A DNA stretch of 64,000 bases from Candidatus Nitrospira nitrificans (GCF_001458775.1 NZ_CZPZ01000010.1:36219-100218), one strand, 5' to 3'. Positions 10,639 through 19,827 are shown, counted from the stretch's first letter. Notes: generated by a model from the sequence alone, not told the origin. Numbers and translations are program-made.

Positions 10639-12207
10639 CTACTGCGGAGCTCCCGTGACAACCTGCTCACGGCTTTCATAATGGTGGGCGATCGCATCCA
10701 CCAGCGCGGGAATCGTATTCTCATCCGGCATGATCGAGACCGCCAAACCATATTCCTCTGCGGTCTTGGCGGTGATGGGTCCGATGCAGGCGATCGCGAC
10801 GGATTGCACGAGCGGCTTCATCGCTTCCGCGCCACCAAGCATCGTCACAAAATTGCGGACCGTGGAAGAGCTTGTAAACGTGACCACATGAATCCGATGA
10901 TCCATGAGCTCCTGCCGCCACCCCCCGACATCCTCGTCCGGCGTGAGCGTGCGGTACACAGGGATCACGTCGACATGCGCTCCGGCGGCGCGAAGTTCGT
11001 CCGGCAAGAGCTCTCTGGCCGTTTCCGCCCGAGGAATCAGGATGCGGGTTCCTTGTAACTCCTGCCGATTCAGCGCGACCAATACGCCTTCTGCCTGATA
11101 TTCTTCCGGAACCAGGTCTGCTCTGACTCCGAACTTTTCCAACTCCTGAGCGGTGCGAGGCCCGATGCAACATAGCTGCCGCCCGGCCAAGCAGCGCGCG
11201 TCGAATCCACGAGCGAACAACCTGGTCATGAAACGGCTCACGCCATTGACGCTGGTAAAAATAATCCACTCATACGTCCTGATCTCAGAAAGCGCGCGGT
11301 CCACAGGCGCCCAGTCGGGAGGAGGAACGATCTTGATCGTCGGAGCCTCGACGGGATCCGCGCCATAGCCGGCCAGCCGGGCGGCCAACTCACCGGCCTG
11401 TTCTTTCGCGCGCGTCATGAGCACCCGTTTTCCAAAGAGCGGGCGCTGTTCGAACCAGTTGAGCTTCGACCGAAGTCGAACGACCTCCCCCACGACAATG
11501 ACGGCCGGCGGCTCCATGTGCGCGGACTCCGCTTTCTCAACAATGTCCGCCAACGTGCCGATAATGGTCCGCTGCGAGACTCTCGTTCCCCATCGAATGA
11601 TTGCCACTGGAGTCGACCCGGCTCGCCCTTCAGCCATTAACGTTGCGGCGATCGTCGAAAGATTTTTCATACCCATGAGAAAGACGACCGTCCCTTGGCT
11701 TGACGCCAGCCGTGACCAATCCAGGGTCGTGGAAGGCTTTTCCGGATCTTCATGTCCGGTGACAATCGTCAAGGTCGATGCCATTGTCCGATGGGTCACC
11801 GGAATACCGGCATAGGCAGGAGCGGCCACAGCGGCGGTCACTCCAGGAATGATTTCGAATTTGATCCCGGCCGACGCGAGCGCTTCCGCTTCCTCTCCTC
11901 CCCGCCCAAAGACAAACGGATCGCCTCCCTTCAACCGCACGACCACGTTGCCTGCGCTCGCTTGTTCAATCAATAGACGATTGATCGCTTCCTGTTCAGG
12001 GTAGGTGCCTTTGCCCCTCCGTCCGACATACACCCGCGCTGCATGATCTCGAGCGTGGGCAAGGAGGGTAGGATTGGCGAGATAATCGTAGAGAACCACG
12101 TCAGCCTGCTCAAGACACTCTTTTCCTCGAAGGGTCAACAGACCAGGATCTCCCGGACCAGCTCCGACCAAATAGACCTTCCCCTTGTTTCGTCGTACCA
12201 TGTTCAC
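10639..12207 (-). CDS. cobA-hemD: Fused uroporphyrinogen-III C-methyltransferase / uroporphyrinogen-III synthase
   Basis: A 522-residue two-domain enzyme. Residues ~8-250 are the SAM-dependent methyltransferase making precorrin-2: VYLVGAGPGDPGLLTL at the start, VRLKGGDPFVFGRGGEE, and EIIPGVTAAVAAPAYAGIP. Residues ~260-510 are HemD, closing hydroxymethylbilane to uroporphyrinogen III, with IIFTSVNGVSRF and VTFTSSSTVRNF. The GTG at 12207 overlaps the hemC TGA; an ATG two codons later (12201) is an alternative. The fusion puts the branch to siroheme and B12 directly on the heme pathway. The next siroheme enzyme is encoded at 34069-34731. Confidence 0.93.
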   Translation of the reverse strand: MNMVRRNKGKVYLVGAGPGDPGLLTLRGKECLEQADVVLYDYLANPTLLAHARDHAARVYVGRRGKGTYPEQEAINRLLIEQASAGNVVVRLKGGDPFVFGRGGEEAEALASAGIKFEIIPGVTAAVAAPAYAGIPVTHRTMASTLTIVTGHEDPEKPSTTLDWSRLASSQGTVVFLMGMKNLSTIAATLMAEGRAGSTPVAIIRWGTRVSQRTIIGTLADIVEKAESAHMEPPAVIVVGEVVRLRSKLNWFEQRPLFGKRVLMTRAKEQAGELAARLAGYGADPVEAPTIKIVPPPDWAPVDRALSEIRTYEWIIFTSVNGVSRFMTRLFARGFDARCLAGRQLCCIGPRTAQELEKFGVRADLVPEEYQAEGVLVALNRQELQGTRILIPRAETARELLPDELRAAGAHVDVIPVYRTLTPDEDVGGWRQELMDHRIHVVTFTSSSTVRNFVTMLGGAEAMKPLVQSVAIACIGPITAKTAEEYGLAVSIMPDENTIPALVDAIAHHYESREQVVTGAPQ

Positions 12208-13151
12208 ACTGATCCGTAAATCTCTCGGAGAATTTTGTCCCCTCCCCGAGTCAGCAGTCGTTCAGCCAATTGAACGCCAAGAACGTATGCCTGCTGACCT
12301 GACCCCTCAATCTGGTCGCGAAGGACGGTCTTCCCGTCGACCGTGGCGATAAGGCCATCCAAGATTACCTGCTCACCGGACAGGGTGGCGTGGGCTGCGA
12401 TCGGCACCTGACAGCCCCCTTCGAGACGGTACAAGAAGGCCCGCTCTGCGGTCACAGTCGTTTGGGTAGCCTGATGATTGAGTCGGAATAAGACGGAACG
12501 CACGAATGCATCACTCGCCCGACCTTCGATCCCAAGGGCGCCCTGTCCGATCGCAGGCAGGCTGAGGATGGGGGAAAGATATTCCGTGATGGTCTGAGAC
12601 CACCCCAACCGATGCAGGCCGGCAGCGGCCAAAACGATGGCATCGAATTGGCCTTCTTTGAGCTTTTTTAACCGCGTATCCAGGTTTCCACGCAGCATCG
12701 CGATCTTCAAGTCCGGCCGGGCCTGTAATAGTTGCGCTTGGCGTCGAAGGCTGGCGGTCCCGATGCTGGCGCCGAATGGAAGGTCCTGGAATGAGTGCCC
12801 GGCACGACTGACGAGGGCATCGCGAGCATCCTCACGCGGAGGGATACAGAGAATGTCGAGCCCGTCGGGCAATTGCGCTGGAACATCCTTCATGCTGTGC
12901 ACCGCGAAATCGATCTCGCCGGCGAGCAACGCGTCCTCGATTTCCTTGACGAACAGACCTTTTCCCCCGATTTTTGCCAACGGCACATCGATGATCTTGT
13001 CGCCGGATGTCTGAATCTTCTTCAGCACGACCCGGACCTCCGGGACCACTTCCTGCACCTTGGACTGAAACCATTCACTTTGACAAAGCGCCAATTTGCT
13101 CCCTCTCGTCCCCAGCACCAAGGTTGAGCGTTGGCCGTTCTGTACCGACAC
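12204..13151 (-). CDS. hemC: Hydroxymethylbilane synthase (porphobilinogen deaminase)
   Basis: Polymerises four porphobilinogens into hydroxymethylbilane. It has 315 residues with LGTRGSKLAL at the start, the SMKDVPAQLPDG segment, TASLRRQAQL, RGNLDTRL and the dipyrromethane-cofactor cysteine in EGGCQVPIAAHA (about Cys247). It sits 27 bp downstream of hemA and its stop overlaps the cobA-hemD start. All catalytic features are present. Confidence 0.95.
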   Translation of the reverse strand: MSVQNGQRSTLVLGTRGSKLALCQSEWFQSKVQEVVPEVRVVLKKIQTSGDKIIDVPLAKIGGKGLFVKEIEDALLAGEIDFAVHSMKDVPAQLPDGLDILCIPPREDARDALVSRAGHSFQDLPFGASIGTASLRRQAQLLQARPDLKIAMLRGNLDTRLKKLKEGQFDAIVLAAAGLHRLGWSQTITEYLSPILSLPAIGQGALGIEGRASDAFVRSVLFRLNHQATQTTVTAERAFLYRLEGGCQVPIAAHATLSGEQVILDGLIATVDGKTVLRDQIEGSGQQAYVLGVQLAERLLTRGGDKILREIYGSV

Positions 13152-13178
13152 GTTGAAGCTCTTTTCGTTAGCCGCCCA

Positions 13179-14570
13179 TCAGCGGGTTCGTTTATGGACT
13201 GCTGCTTCCGAAACCGGATCCTCGGCATCCGATTCCGCCGGATTCTCCGTATGACACCGCGGCGACTCGCGATAGGTTTCGATCTGTTGAATAGGCGCCG
13301 CGTGCCGGTCGAGAGAGAAAAATCGACGTGCCGCTTCGACAAACGCCGGGCCGTTCGAAGAATTGACTTCAGCCTTGAGGGTGACCATGGTGCGATGAAT
13401 CATTTTATTGACGATCGAAGACGCCAGGCCTTCAACCACTTCGCGGTCCTGAGGAGACAGATGCGGCAATCGCGCGAGCACCTTGTCGACTTCCGCCCGC
13501 TTCAGGTCGTCGACGTGGTTTCTGAGCGCGACGATCGTCGGCGTGACCTCCAAGGATTTCATCCAATCCAGCATAGTGGTCACTTCTTCCAAAACCATCC
13601 GCTCGGCCTTCTCCGCTTCCTGCACGCGCTCGGCTCGGTTCTGTTCGACGCGATGTTTCAGGTCGTCAATATCGAAGAGAAACGCATTGTCGACATGGCG
13701 AACAGCCGGATCAATGTTCCGCGGAACCGAAATGTCGATCAAGAACATCGGACGGTTCATGCGCTCTTCGACCGCGCGATGCACATCCTCGGCGCCGACA
13801 AGATAATGGGCCGCGCCCGTCGACACCAGCACAATATCCGCGGAGGCCATGTCGTCCTTGAACTGATCGAATGGAACAGCCGTGCCGCCGAACTTCTCGG
13901 CTAGATCGACCGCATGTTGCGGAGTCCTCGTCGTGATGCGCACATGTCCCACACCATGGGCGATCAAATGGCGCGCGGCCAGCTTCGCCATTTCACCGGC
14001 GCCGACCAACAGCACCGTCTTCTCGTGAAGATCCGAAAAGATCTTCTTGGCCAGTTCGACGGCGGCATAGCTGACCGAGACCGCCATTTCGGAAATTTTC
14101 GTTTCGGTCCGCACCCGTTTGGCCACCGAGATGGCCTTCTTGACGACCTTGTTCATGATCACCCCGGTCGTCTTATGGGTCAGCGCCACTTCGAACGCAT
14201 TCTTGAGTTGTCCCAAGATTTGAGATTCCCCGATGATCATCGAATCAAGACTGGCTGCGACTCTGAACAAGTGACCGATCGCTCGATCGCCGGTATGCCA
14301 ATAGAGGTGCGGGGTCAACTGTTCGGAAGACAACGACAGATGGGTGTCGGCAAGAAACTCCTGAATGCGCCCATAGCCGGCTTCCACATCATCGACAACC
14401 GAATAGACCTCGACGCGATTGCAGGTCGAGAGCAGGACGCCTTCTTTGACTCCGGAATACGAACAGAGGCGAGTGAGCGCCTCGCCAAGACGGCTTTCGG
14501 GAACCGCCAAACGCTCTCGGATTTCGACCGGAGCCGTCTTGTGACTCAACCCGACGACGATCAGATGCAT
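13179..14570 (-). CDS. hemA: Glutamyl-tRNA reductase
   Basis: First committed enzyme of the C5 tetrapyrrole pathway: reduces glutamyl-tRNA to glutamate-1-semialdehyde with NADPH. It has 463 residues. The catalytic cysteine is Cys50 in LLSTCNRVEVY. MIIGESQILGQLKNAF, the NADPH-binding VLLVGAGEMAKLAARHL and DISVPRNIDP follow, with a dimerisation helix near the C-terminus. It is 31 bp downstream of the ccsA-like gene, so heme synthesis and cytochrome c maturation are probably co-transcribed. Confidence 0.95.
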   Translation of the reverse strand: MHLIVVGLSHKTAPVEIRERLAVPESRLGEALTRLCSYSGVKEGVLLSTCNRVEVYSVVDDVEAGYGRIQEFLADTHLSLSSEQLTPHLYWHTGDRAIGHLFRVAASLDSMIIGESQILGQLKNAFEVALTHKTTGVIMNKVVKKAISVAKRVRTETKISEMAVSVSYAAVELAKKIFSDLHEKTVLLVGAGEMAKLAARHLIAHGVGHVRITTRTPQHAVDLAEKFGGTAVPFDQFKDDMASADIVLVSTGAAHYLVGAEDVHRAVEERMNRPMFLIDISVPRNIDPAVRHVDNAFLFDIDDLKHRVEQNRAERVQEAEKAERMVLEEVTTMLDWMKSLEVTPTIVALRNHVDDLKRAEVDKVLARLPHLSPQDREVVEGLASSIVNKMIHRTMVTLKAEVNSSNGPAFVEAARRFFSLDRHAAPIQQIETYRESPRCHTENPAESDAEDPVSEAAVHKRTR

Positions 14571-14601
14571 GTGACTATCAACCGCATAGAGTGACCAGGC
14601 C

Positions 14602-15393
14602 CTAGGTTTCTTTCAGCACCACGCCGACCAATGTGAGAATGACGCAGGCGAACCCGATGACCGTCAGGTAGGCCGCGCGCTTCGCCCTCCACCCGACGGT
14701 CAACCGTCCAAGCAACACGACGAAATAAAAGACCCAGGTGACCAGCGCCCCGATTTGCTCGGAGTTCCAACTGACATAGGATCCGCGCGCAAACTCAGCC
14801 GAAATGGCTCCCGTGACAATTCCCAGGGTCAGCAAGGGAAATCCCAAGACGATGGATTGCTGATTGAGATGGTCGAGAAAGTCGAGCGCCGGCAGCTTGC
14901 TGTAGAGAACGTTGAACTGTTTCGACTTGAGGAGTCGATCCTGAATCAGGTACATCACTCCTGCCACGAAGGCAACGGTAAATCCCACCGTTCCCAACAT
15001 GCTGAGCGTGACATGAAACCATAAGGTCTTGAACACAGGCTGAAGCGTGGGGGCCGTTTCCGGAAGGGCAGCAGACGAGACCAAGGAGACTAAGGCCAAG
15101 GGCACCATGAAGGACCCCAGCACATAGATCCGATGGCGAAACTCAACGACCACGAACACAAGAATGATCATCCAAGAGAAAAACGAAAGGGCGTCCGAAA
15201 AGCTGGGCGGCGCCGAAGTTGAGACCTCGACTATTCTAATGACGAGACCGATGGTATGCGAGAGGAAGCCGGCCGCCGTAATCGTTAATGACACATTCGA
15301 CAAGGCTTCGGAACGTCGCAGTAAATAGGCAAGAAACGACACCGTCGCCGCAAAGTAGAGAACCATGGTGACCATGAAACAAACGGCTGCCAT
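14602..15393 (-). CDS. ccsA: CcsA/HemX-type cytochrome c biogenesis membrane protein
   Basis: A polytopic membrane protein of 263 residues with about eight hydrophobic segments. The region FARGSYVSWNSEQIGALVTW resembles the tryptophan-rich heme-handling loop of the CcsA/CcmC/HemX family. Family members either present heme for cytochrome c ligation (CcsA) or modulate glutamyl-tRNA reductase levels (HemX). Its place directly upstream of hemA matches the hemX-hemA arrangement of Gram-positives, so both readings remain open. It is divergent from the RsmI-like gene across a 62-bp gap. Confidence 0.85.
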   Translation of the reverse strand: MAAVCFMVTMVLYFAATVSFLAYLLRRSEALSNVSLTITAAGFLSHTIGLVIRIVEVSTSAPPSFSDALSFFSWMIILVFVVVEFRHRIYVLGSFMVPLALVSLVSSAALPETAPTLQPVFKTLWFHVTLSMLGTVGFTVAFVAGVMYLIQDRLLKSKQFNVLYSKLPALDFLDHLNQQSIVLGFPLLTLGIVTGAISAEFARGSYVSWNSEQIGALVTWVFYFVVLLGRLTVGWRAKRAAYLTVIGFACVILTLVGVVLKET

Positions 15394-15455
15394 CGGGAAT
15401 GCCCCTGCGGTGACTCGAAACCTCGCGCCGACAAGAGAAGCGTGAAATTATATCG

Positions 15456-16259
15456 ATGCGGACCAAACAGAGTCAACAAAACGTCGGTGCTGCAATGACT
15501 TCGATCAATCGGCTCCATCAGAGCGGAACACTCTACGTGGTCGCCGTGCCCATCGGACATCCCGACGATGTAACCGTGCGCGCCATTGAGATCCTCGGCA
15601 AGGTAGACCTGATCGCCTCCGAAGATCCAAAAGTGACGCAACGACTTCTGACGCATCACGGCATTCAGGCCACCGTGACGAGCTACGGACCCAGAAACCT
15701 TCAAGAAAAAGCGGCGGTGCTTCTGCAACGGTTACAGCAAGGCGGTCATATCGCATTAGTATCGGATTGTGGTTCTCCCCTCGTCGCCGACCCCGGCCAG
15801 CTTCTCGTCGCGGCTGCCCATGCGCATGGCATTCCCGTGGTTCCGGTCCCCGGTCCTTCTGCGATTATCGCGGCTCTGACTGCCGCAGGACTCTCCTGCG
15901 ACTCCTTCTATTTTCTTGGACATTTGCCGAATCGAGCTTCACACATCGACCGATGCCTTTTGACTTCTCTGAAGCGGGAAGTGCCGACTGTTGCATTCTG
16001 CACAAAGACATCGGTCGCGCGCGCGCTGAAGACCCTTGGCGAGCTCGCTCCCGTCCGCCCTGTGGTTGTGGCCTACGACTTGACGAAACCGAATGAGTCC
16101 GTCATTCGCGGAACGGCTTGTGAGGTTCTTGAGAGACTATACCCTACTCGTGGAGGGGACGTGACACTCGTTCTTGCAGGAACAGATGGGACAGAATCGG
16201 ATGACCACGGCGTGCGTCACGCTCAGTCGTTCTCCTCTCGACGGATCAAGACCCGATAG
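15456..16259 (+). CDS. rsmI: RsmI-like SAM-dependent rRNA methyltransferase (divergent)
   Basis: Tetrapyrrole-methylase-fold protein of 267 residues, closest to RsmI, which 2'-O-methylates C1402 of 16S rRNA. Visible: GTLYVVAVPIGHPDDVTVRA, VDLIASEDPKVTQRLL and VPVPGPSAIIAAL. The normally invariant DAGTPxISDPG stretch reads DCGSPLVADPG and GNLxD is GHPDD, so it is a diverged member whose substrate could differ. The C-terminus after ~235 is short. The start may instead be the ATG at 15495 (13 codons in). The 3' end overlaps the convergent TusA-like gene by 37 bp. Confidence 0.8.
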   Translation: MRTKQSQQNVGAAMTSINRLHQSGTLYVVAVPIGHPDDVTVRAIEILGKVDLIASEDPKVTQRLLTHHGIQATVTSYGPRNLQEKAAVLLQRLQQGGHIALVSDCGSPLVADPGQLLVAAAHAHGIPVVPVPGPSAIIAALTAAGLSCDSFYFLGHLPNRASHIDRCLLTSLKREVPTVAFCTKTSVARALKTLGELAPVRPVVVAYDLTKPNESVIRGTACEVLERLYPTRGGDVTLVLAGTDGTESDDHGVRHAQSFSSRRIKTR

Positions 16260-16486
16260 GCCTGGTCGATTCGCTCTCGAGACAGTACGGTATGGCCTTC
16301 GTTCTCGACGCTACGAGGAACGTTGCGGATGGGATCTCCGTCATCGAGAAGCACGGACAGCACCTGCCCTTGCTTCAAGGTCTCCAGCTTGAGCTTGGTC
16401 TTCACGAAGTTATAGGGGCAAATCACGCCGCGAAGATCAAGTTCGACATCGGATGAAGGAGGGGTCAGCTGTTCGTCCATAGACAA
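16223..16486 (-). CDS. TusA-family sulfur carrier-like protein
   Basis: An 87-residue alpha-beta protein with the TusA/SirA/YeeD signature DLRGVICPYNFVKTKLKLE and GQVLSVLLDDGDPIRNVPRS. TusA proteins relay persulfide sulfur on the first cysteine of a CPxP motif for tRNA thiolation, Moco synthesis or sulfur oxidation. Here the cysteine is kept but CPxP is CPYN. It faces the RsmI-like gene and overlaps its end by 37 bp. No sulfur-metabolism neighbour shows its role. Confidence 0.8.
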   Translation of the reverse strand: MSMDEQLTPPSSDVELDLRGVICPYNFVKTKLKLETLKQGQVLSVLLDDGDPIRNVPRSVENEGHTVLSRERIDQAYRVLIRREEND

Positions 16487-16568
16487 TAACTCGGTACGAC
16501 AAAGTTCGCTTTCTTAACTCTACGCTATCAAGGGAAAGTGAGTTCAGCAAGGCGTACGGCCATACAAA

Positions 16569-16598
16569 GGAGGGGCAGCATCATTACGCCGCCCCTCC
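16569..16598 (-). terminator. Stem-loop terminator downstream of the 16624-17388 gene
   Basis: GGAGGGGC / GCCCCTCC form a perfect 8-bp stem with a 14-nt loop, 25 bp past the stop codon of the exported hypothetical gene. On the minus strand the stem is followed by TTTG, a weak T-run. A terminator is the likeliest reading. Confidence 0.55.
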
Positions 16599-16623
16599 AC
16601 AAAAACCAAACACTCAGACTGTC

Positions 16624-17388
16624 TTAGTTAAATCCCTTTATCAAATTTGGCTTTGACGGATCGGTTCCGTAGTCGGATATGTTGGGAACCTTTGTTTCCG
16701 GAGTGACTGTTTTGTACCCCCAGCCTGGTTGAGGTTCACAATTCCAGCATGGAGCCGAACCGGTGTACTCACCGACAGTGGTATCCACGGTCCCAGTAAT
16801 CTTGCCGGGCAACACGGATCCCGCCACCCCTCCGGTCATACTGCCACTGCTTGTTTCAATGGCGCGCTCGGTCGAGGGATTCGGGCGCTGGCCCAAACCA
16901 CCAAATCCGGCGAGTCGCTCATTGCCGCGCAAGAGATAGACTTCCCGAACGATCTTACGGCCGACCCCATACTGCTGATTGGGTGTGACCGCTTCAATCA
17001 CTTGGAGGGAGATATCATCGCCGCTATTTAAGACTTTGATCTGATCCAGGCTGGTTCTTTCGTCAAAATAGACCGTCATCGAACTCATGGCTCCAGCTCC
17101 CGCCCGGCCTTCATCATGGGAGCTTCCACCGGTTTCCAAATGCATTTTCGCGGCTGGAAAATCAATGGCCAGGACACGGCCATAGATGGTTTCCGGTAGA
17201 GACAGTCTATCGATAAACGAATTTCGATCGAAAGCCTGAACGCGGTTTGCATTTCCAGACACATCGCCTACCCCGGTTCCGACTCCCATTGCTGAGCCAC
17301 CAGACTGCTGAAGTCGCTCTTGAGCCACTGCAACATTCATAGAGCCGACACAAAGTATTGCGGCCCCAAGCGCCAACACTTTACGCAT
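16624..17388 (-). CDS. Exported hypothetical protein
   Basis: A 254-residue protein with a clear Sec signal peptide (MRKVLALGAAILCVGSMNVAVAQ, cleavage after VAQ). The mature part is Gly/Ser-rich at first, then has a beta-type segment around residues 65-155 (ETIYGRVLAIDFPAAKMHLE and VYFDERTSLDQIKVL) that may form a small barrel, and a C-terminal tail containing CWNC. I do not recognise the family. It is likely periplasmic or surface-associated. It is monocistronic, with a terminator-like hairpin just downstream. Confidence 0.75.
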   Translation of the reverse strand: MRKVLALGAAILCVGSMNVAVAQERLQQSGGSAMGVGTGVGDVSGNANRVQAFDRNSFIDRLSLPETIYGRVLAIDFPAAKMHLETGGSSHDEGRAGAGAMSSMTVYFDERTSLDQIKVLNSGDDISLQVIEAVTPNQQYGVGRKIVREVYLLRGNERLAGFGGLGQRPNPSTERAIETSSGSMTGGVAGSVLPGKITGTVDTTVGEYTGSAPCWNCEPQPGWGYKTVTPETKVPNISDYGTDPSKPNLIKGFN

Positions 17389-17639
17389 GTGCTGCCTCCT
17401 TAAATAAATGGACGAGTCGTCCTAAATAAGAAAGAACTCTATCGATGATCCCGAAACACTTCATTACTCGTTGGTCAGGTTGAGATCGAAGCCTACTCAT
17501 ACACCATTGAGAAACATGCAGAAACTAGGCTAATGGCACGTCCCTGTCAAGAGGATACTTGATGGCGAACCTGACATTCGATATCCCAGGGGTTCCTTTA
17601 CAATCTCTGTGCTCCATGCGGCTCAATCAATCATGTTGT

Positions 17640-17726
17640 TGGTGCCCAGAGGGAGGGTCGAACTCCCACTCTCTTGCGAGAACCGGATTTTGAGTCCGGC
17701 GCGTCTGCCAGTTCCGCCATCCGGGC
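17640..17726 (-). tRNA. tRNA-Leu (anticodon CAA)
   Basis: On the minus strand a full class II tRNA folds: acceptor GCCCGGA pairing with TCTGGGC, D-arm GCGGAACTGGCAGACGC, anticodon stem CCGGA/TCCGG around loop CTCAAAA (anticodon CAA, reads UUG), a long variable arm TTCTCGCAAGAGAGT and T-arm GGGAG-TTCGACC-CTCCC. Discriminator A is followed by an encoded CCA (17640-17642). Confidence 0.96.
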
Positions 17727-17899
17727 ACAAGTCTACCCTTCGCAGCTGGTGTGTTTTTAGCATGACGACACCGGAGGGTCAATCGGCATCCGTTGCGTGA
17801 CTCAGCGAGCTGAAACGTACCGACTGCGATCGTGCAGTACCTCGCCCTCACTCGGCGTCGAGAACTACACATAATATAACGATCGCCTATTTCTCTTTT

Positions 17900-18685
17900 T
17901 TATCCGAAACGATCTAGATAGGCGCAAGGCGTGTCTCTGTCTGATTGGCTTCTGAGCCAGTCTTGGAAATGGGTCGTGCCGACGCAGTAGTGGCCGGCAG
18001 GCACCAACGATCGGTCGTTGAGCTTCCCGCCAAAATAGAGCGCCTGATGATCGGCCAGGACCTCGCGAGAGTCCTGGCCGCCATTCAAAAGACGGCGCGC
18101 GACTTCGTCCAGGCGGATCCGATCAGGTCCTGCTAAATCGATCGTACGGTTGCATGGCGGGCGTTCGGCCACTTCGATCAGGAAGGCAACGACGTCATCC
18201 GCTGCAATGGGCTGCATCAGCACTGGAGGGAGTCGAACCGTAGCGCCTTGAGTGCCCAGGTCGGTGATCGTCTTGATGAATTCAAAAAATTGCGTGGCTC
18301 GAACAATCGTATACGGCATCGGACCGAGCTGGACCAGCTGCTCTTGAGCCACTTTCGCCCGCATATAGCCGACGTCCGCCATACGGTCTGCCCCGACGAC
18401 CGACAGCACGATGTGGTGCTGCACCGTTGTCCCTGCTTCAGCGGATAGGAGATTTCGTGTTGATGTGCCAAAAAAATGCATGACCGCGGCAGACTCGAAG
18501 GACGCTGGATTCGTGGCGTCGATAACGACCTGGGCATCCTTCAACGCTGCTGTCAGTCCAGAGCCCGTGAGCGTGTCGACACCCGATGCGGGTGATGCTG
18601 GTATGCCCTGATGCCCACGTTGATCGAGCTGTCTGACTAGCCGAGCGCCGATCAGCCCGCTGCCGCCAATGACGACGATCTTCAT
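17900..18685 (-). CDS. NmrA-like NAD(P)-binding protein (SDR superfamily)
   Basis: A 261-residue atypical short-chain dehydrogenase. It opens with the dinucleotide motif VVIGGSGLIGARLVRQL, has VIDATNP after beta-4 and LSVVGADR / GYMRAKVAQEQL, where Tyr-x-x-x-Lys would be in classical SDRs. It resembles NmrA / NAD(P)H-binding proteins, which are redox sensors or epimerase-like enzymes; the substrate is unknown. It follows the cupin gene by ~90 bp on the same strand, so a small Rrf2-controlled group is possible. Confidence 0.8.
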   Translation of the reverse strand: MKIVVIGGSGLIGARLVRQLDQRGHQGIPASPASGVDTLTGSGLTAALKDAQVVIDATNPASFESAAVMHFFGTSTRNLLSAEAGTTVQHHIVLSVVGADRMADVGYMRAKVAQEQLVQLGPMPYTIVRATQFFEFIKTITDLGTQGATVRLPPVLMQPIAADDVVAFLIEVAERPPCNRTIDLAGPDRIRLDEVARRLLNGGQDSREVLADHQALYFGGKLNDRSLVPAGHYCVGTTHFQDWLRSQSDRDTPCAYLDRFG

Positions 18686-18776
18686 ATCGGTTTTTTGTCC
18701 TTACGCCCGTGACCGAGGGACGAAGCCTTCAAACTGCCCTCCTCGTGCGACAAAGAGACTTCTCCTGTAACCAGAG

Positions 18777-19166
18777 CTACTTGACAGGTACCAGCACCGG
18801 CGCCTGCTTGTCCTTGAGGAAGAACACCACGAACTTTGCCGGCTTGGTATCGCTCGCGTTTCGTCCCACCGTATGCACATCGTTCGGCCCTTCGTAGAAG
18901 GTTTGTCCCGGCGTCAAGGTCACAGGTTTCCCTCCCTCGACCTGCATGACAATAGAGCCTTCGAGCACATAGATGAACACATGCGCATTGTGCCGGTGTA
19001 CTGAGTCGGTTGAACCAGGAGGAAAATTGACAGTGACCATCAGTCCTTCTTTGCCGGGCATGTCGACAAGATCTTTTGAGAACAGCGGCGTGACTTCAGC
19101 TTGCTGTGCCAAAAGAGGACTAGACATGAAGCTCACAAACCAGCAGGTCAACAGCAGTTTTTTCAT
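18777..19166 (-). CDS. Periplasmic cupin-domain protein
   Basis: A 129-residue protein with a signal peptide (MKKLLLTCWFVSFMSSPLLA) and a single cupin barrel. Metal-binding motif 1 is VHRHNAHVFIYVLEG and motif 2 lies around GQTFYEGPNDVHTVG, so histidines and a glutamate typical of the fold are seen. Its enzyme activity cannot be told from sequence. It sits between an Rrf2 regulator and an NmrA-like gene on the same strand, which suggests redox or stress control. Confidence 0.83.
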   Translation of the reverse strand: MKKLLLTCWFVSFMSSPLLAQQAEVTPLFSKDLVDMPGKEGLMVTVNFPPGSTDSVHRHNAHVFIYVLEGSIVMQVEGGKPVTLTPGQTFYEGPNDVHTVGRNASDTKPAKFVVFFLKDKQAPVLVPVK

Positions 19167-19295
19167 CGTTGTATCCTTTCTGATATGTACATCGAGATTA
19201 TGTACGCCCCTTCAGAAACGGCTCTGAAAAGGCCGGACAAAGGGAGCGTCAGATTCCGGCACACTACCTCAGACAACAGCGTGATCAGCTAAACA

Positions 19296-19826
19296 TCACC
19301 TCTTCCGATGGAGATGCTCACCAGGGCGGGCCTGGGGCCGCTCGAACCAGGCATTGACCTCGTTCAGAAACTCCTTCGGCGCCTTCCGCTCGACTTGCTG
19401 AGCCAAGTCTGCAAGCGTATACGCATCGAGTGTTTGTCGCATGCGGCGCTCCGCCTCTTGCATCACTGCGTGAATACTACAGACGCCCTTCTTTGCCCAC
19501 GCCGGAGGTGAGGCGTCGAACAAGGCGCAGTTCAGGCGAACTTCCGTACATTTGAAGAGCGCCTTGCTGCCCTCCAGGGCCGCGACCGCATCCCAAACCG
19601 TGATCTCTTCCGGTGGACGTGCCAGCATGTACCCGCCGCCTGCCCCTTCGCTGGCCGTAACCAGGCCACCCCTTTTCATTTTAGTGAACAGTTTGGCGAC
19701 AAAAGTTGGTGAGATGCCTTGCAACTTCGCCAGGTCCGCGACGTTCGCTTTCACCGAGCCTGACCGGCCGACGAGAAAAAGGAGGCAGTGCAGCCCATAT
19801 TCAACCCTGGAAGCGTAAAGCGCCAT
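19296..19826 (-). CDS. Rrf2-family transcriptional regulator
   Basis: A 176-residue winged-helix protein: YGLHCLLFLVGR, KANVADLAKLQGISPTFVAK (recognition region) and ASEGAGGGYMLARPPEEITV, as in IscR/NsrR/RsrR. Three cysteines in the middle (CTEVRLNC, then KKGVCSIH; spacing C-x6-C-x15-C) could ligate an Fe-S cluster, but the spacing differs from IscR. A perfect inverted repeat lies at its own start (19828-19854), pointing to autoregulation. Downstream cupin and oxidoreductase genes are candidate targets. Confidence 0.88.
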   Translation of the reverse strand: MALYASRVEYGLHCLLFLVGRSGSVKANVADLAKLQGISPTFVAKLFTKMKRGGLVTASEGAGGGYMLARPPEEITVWDAVAALEGSKALFKCTEVRLNCALFDASPPAWAKKGVCSIHAVMQEAERRMRQTLDAYTLADLAQQVERKAPKEFLNEVNAWFERPQARPGEHLHRKR

Positions 19827-19827
19827 A

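Noticed and set aside
16569..16598. Hairpin at 16569-16598 as an attenuator or riboswitch
   Set aside because: Simple stem-loop 3' of a gene with no alternative pairing seen; a terminator is the simpler explanation.
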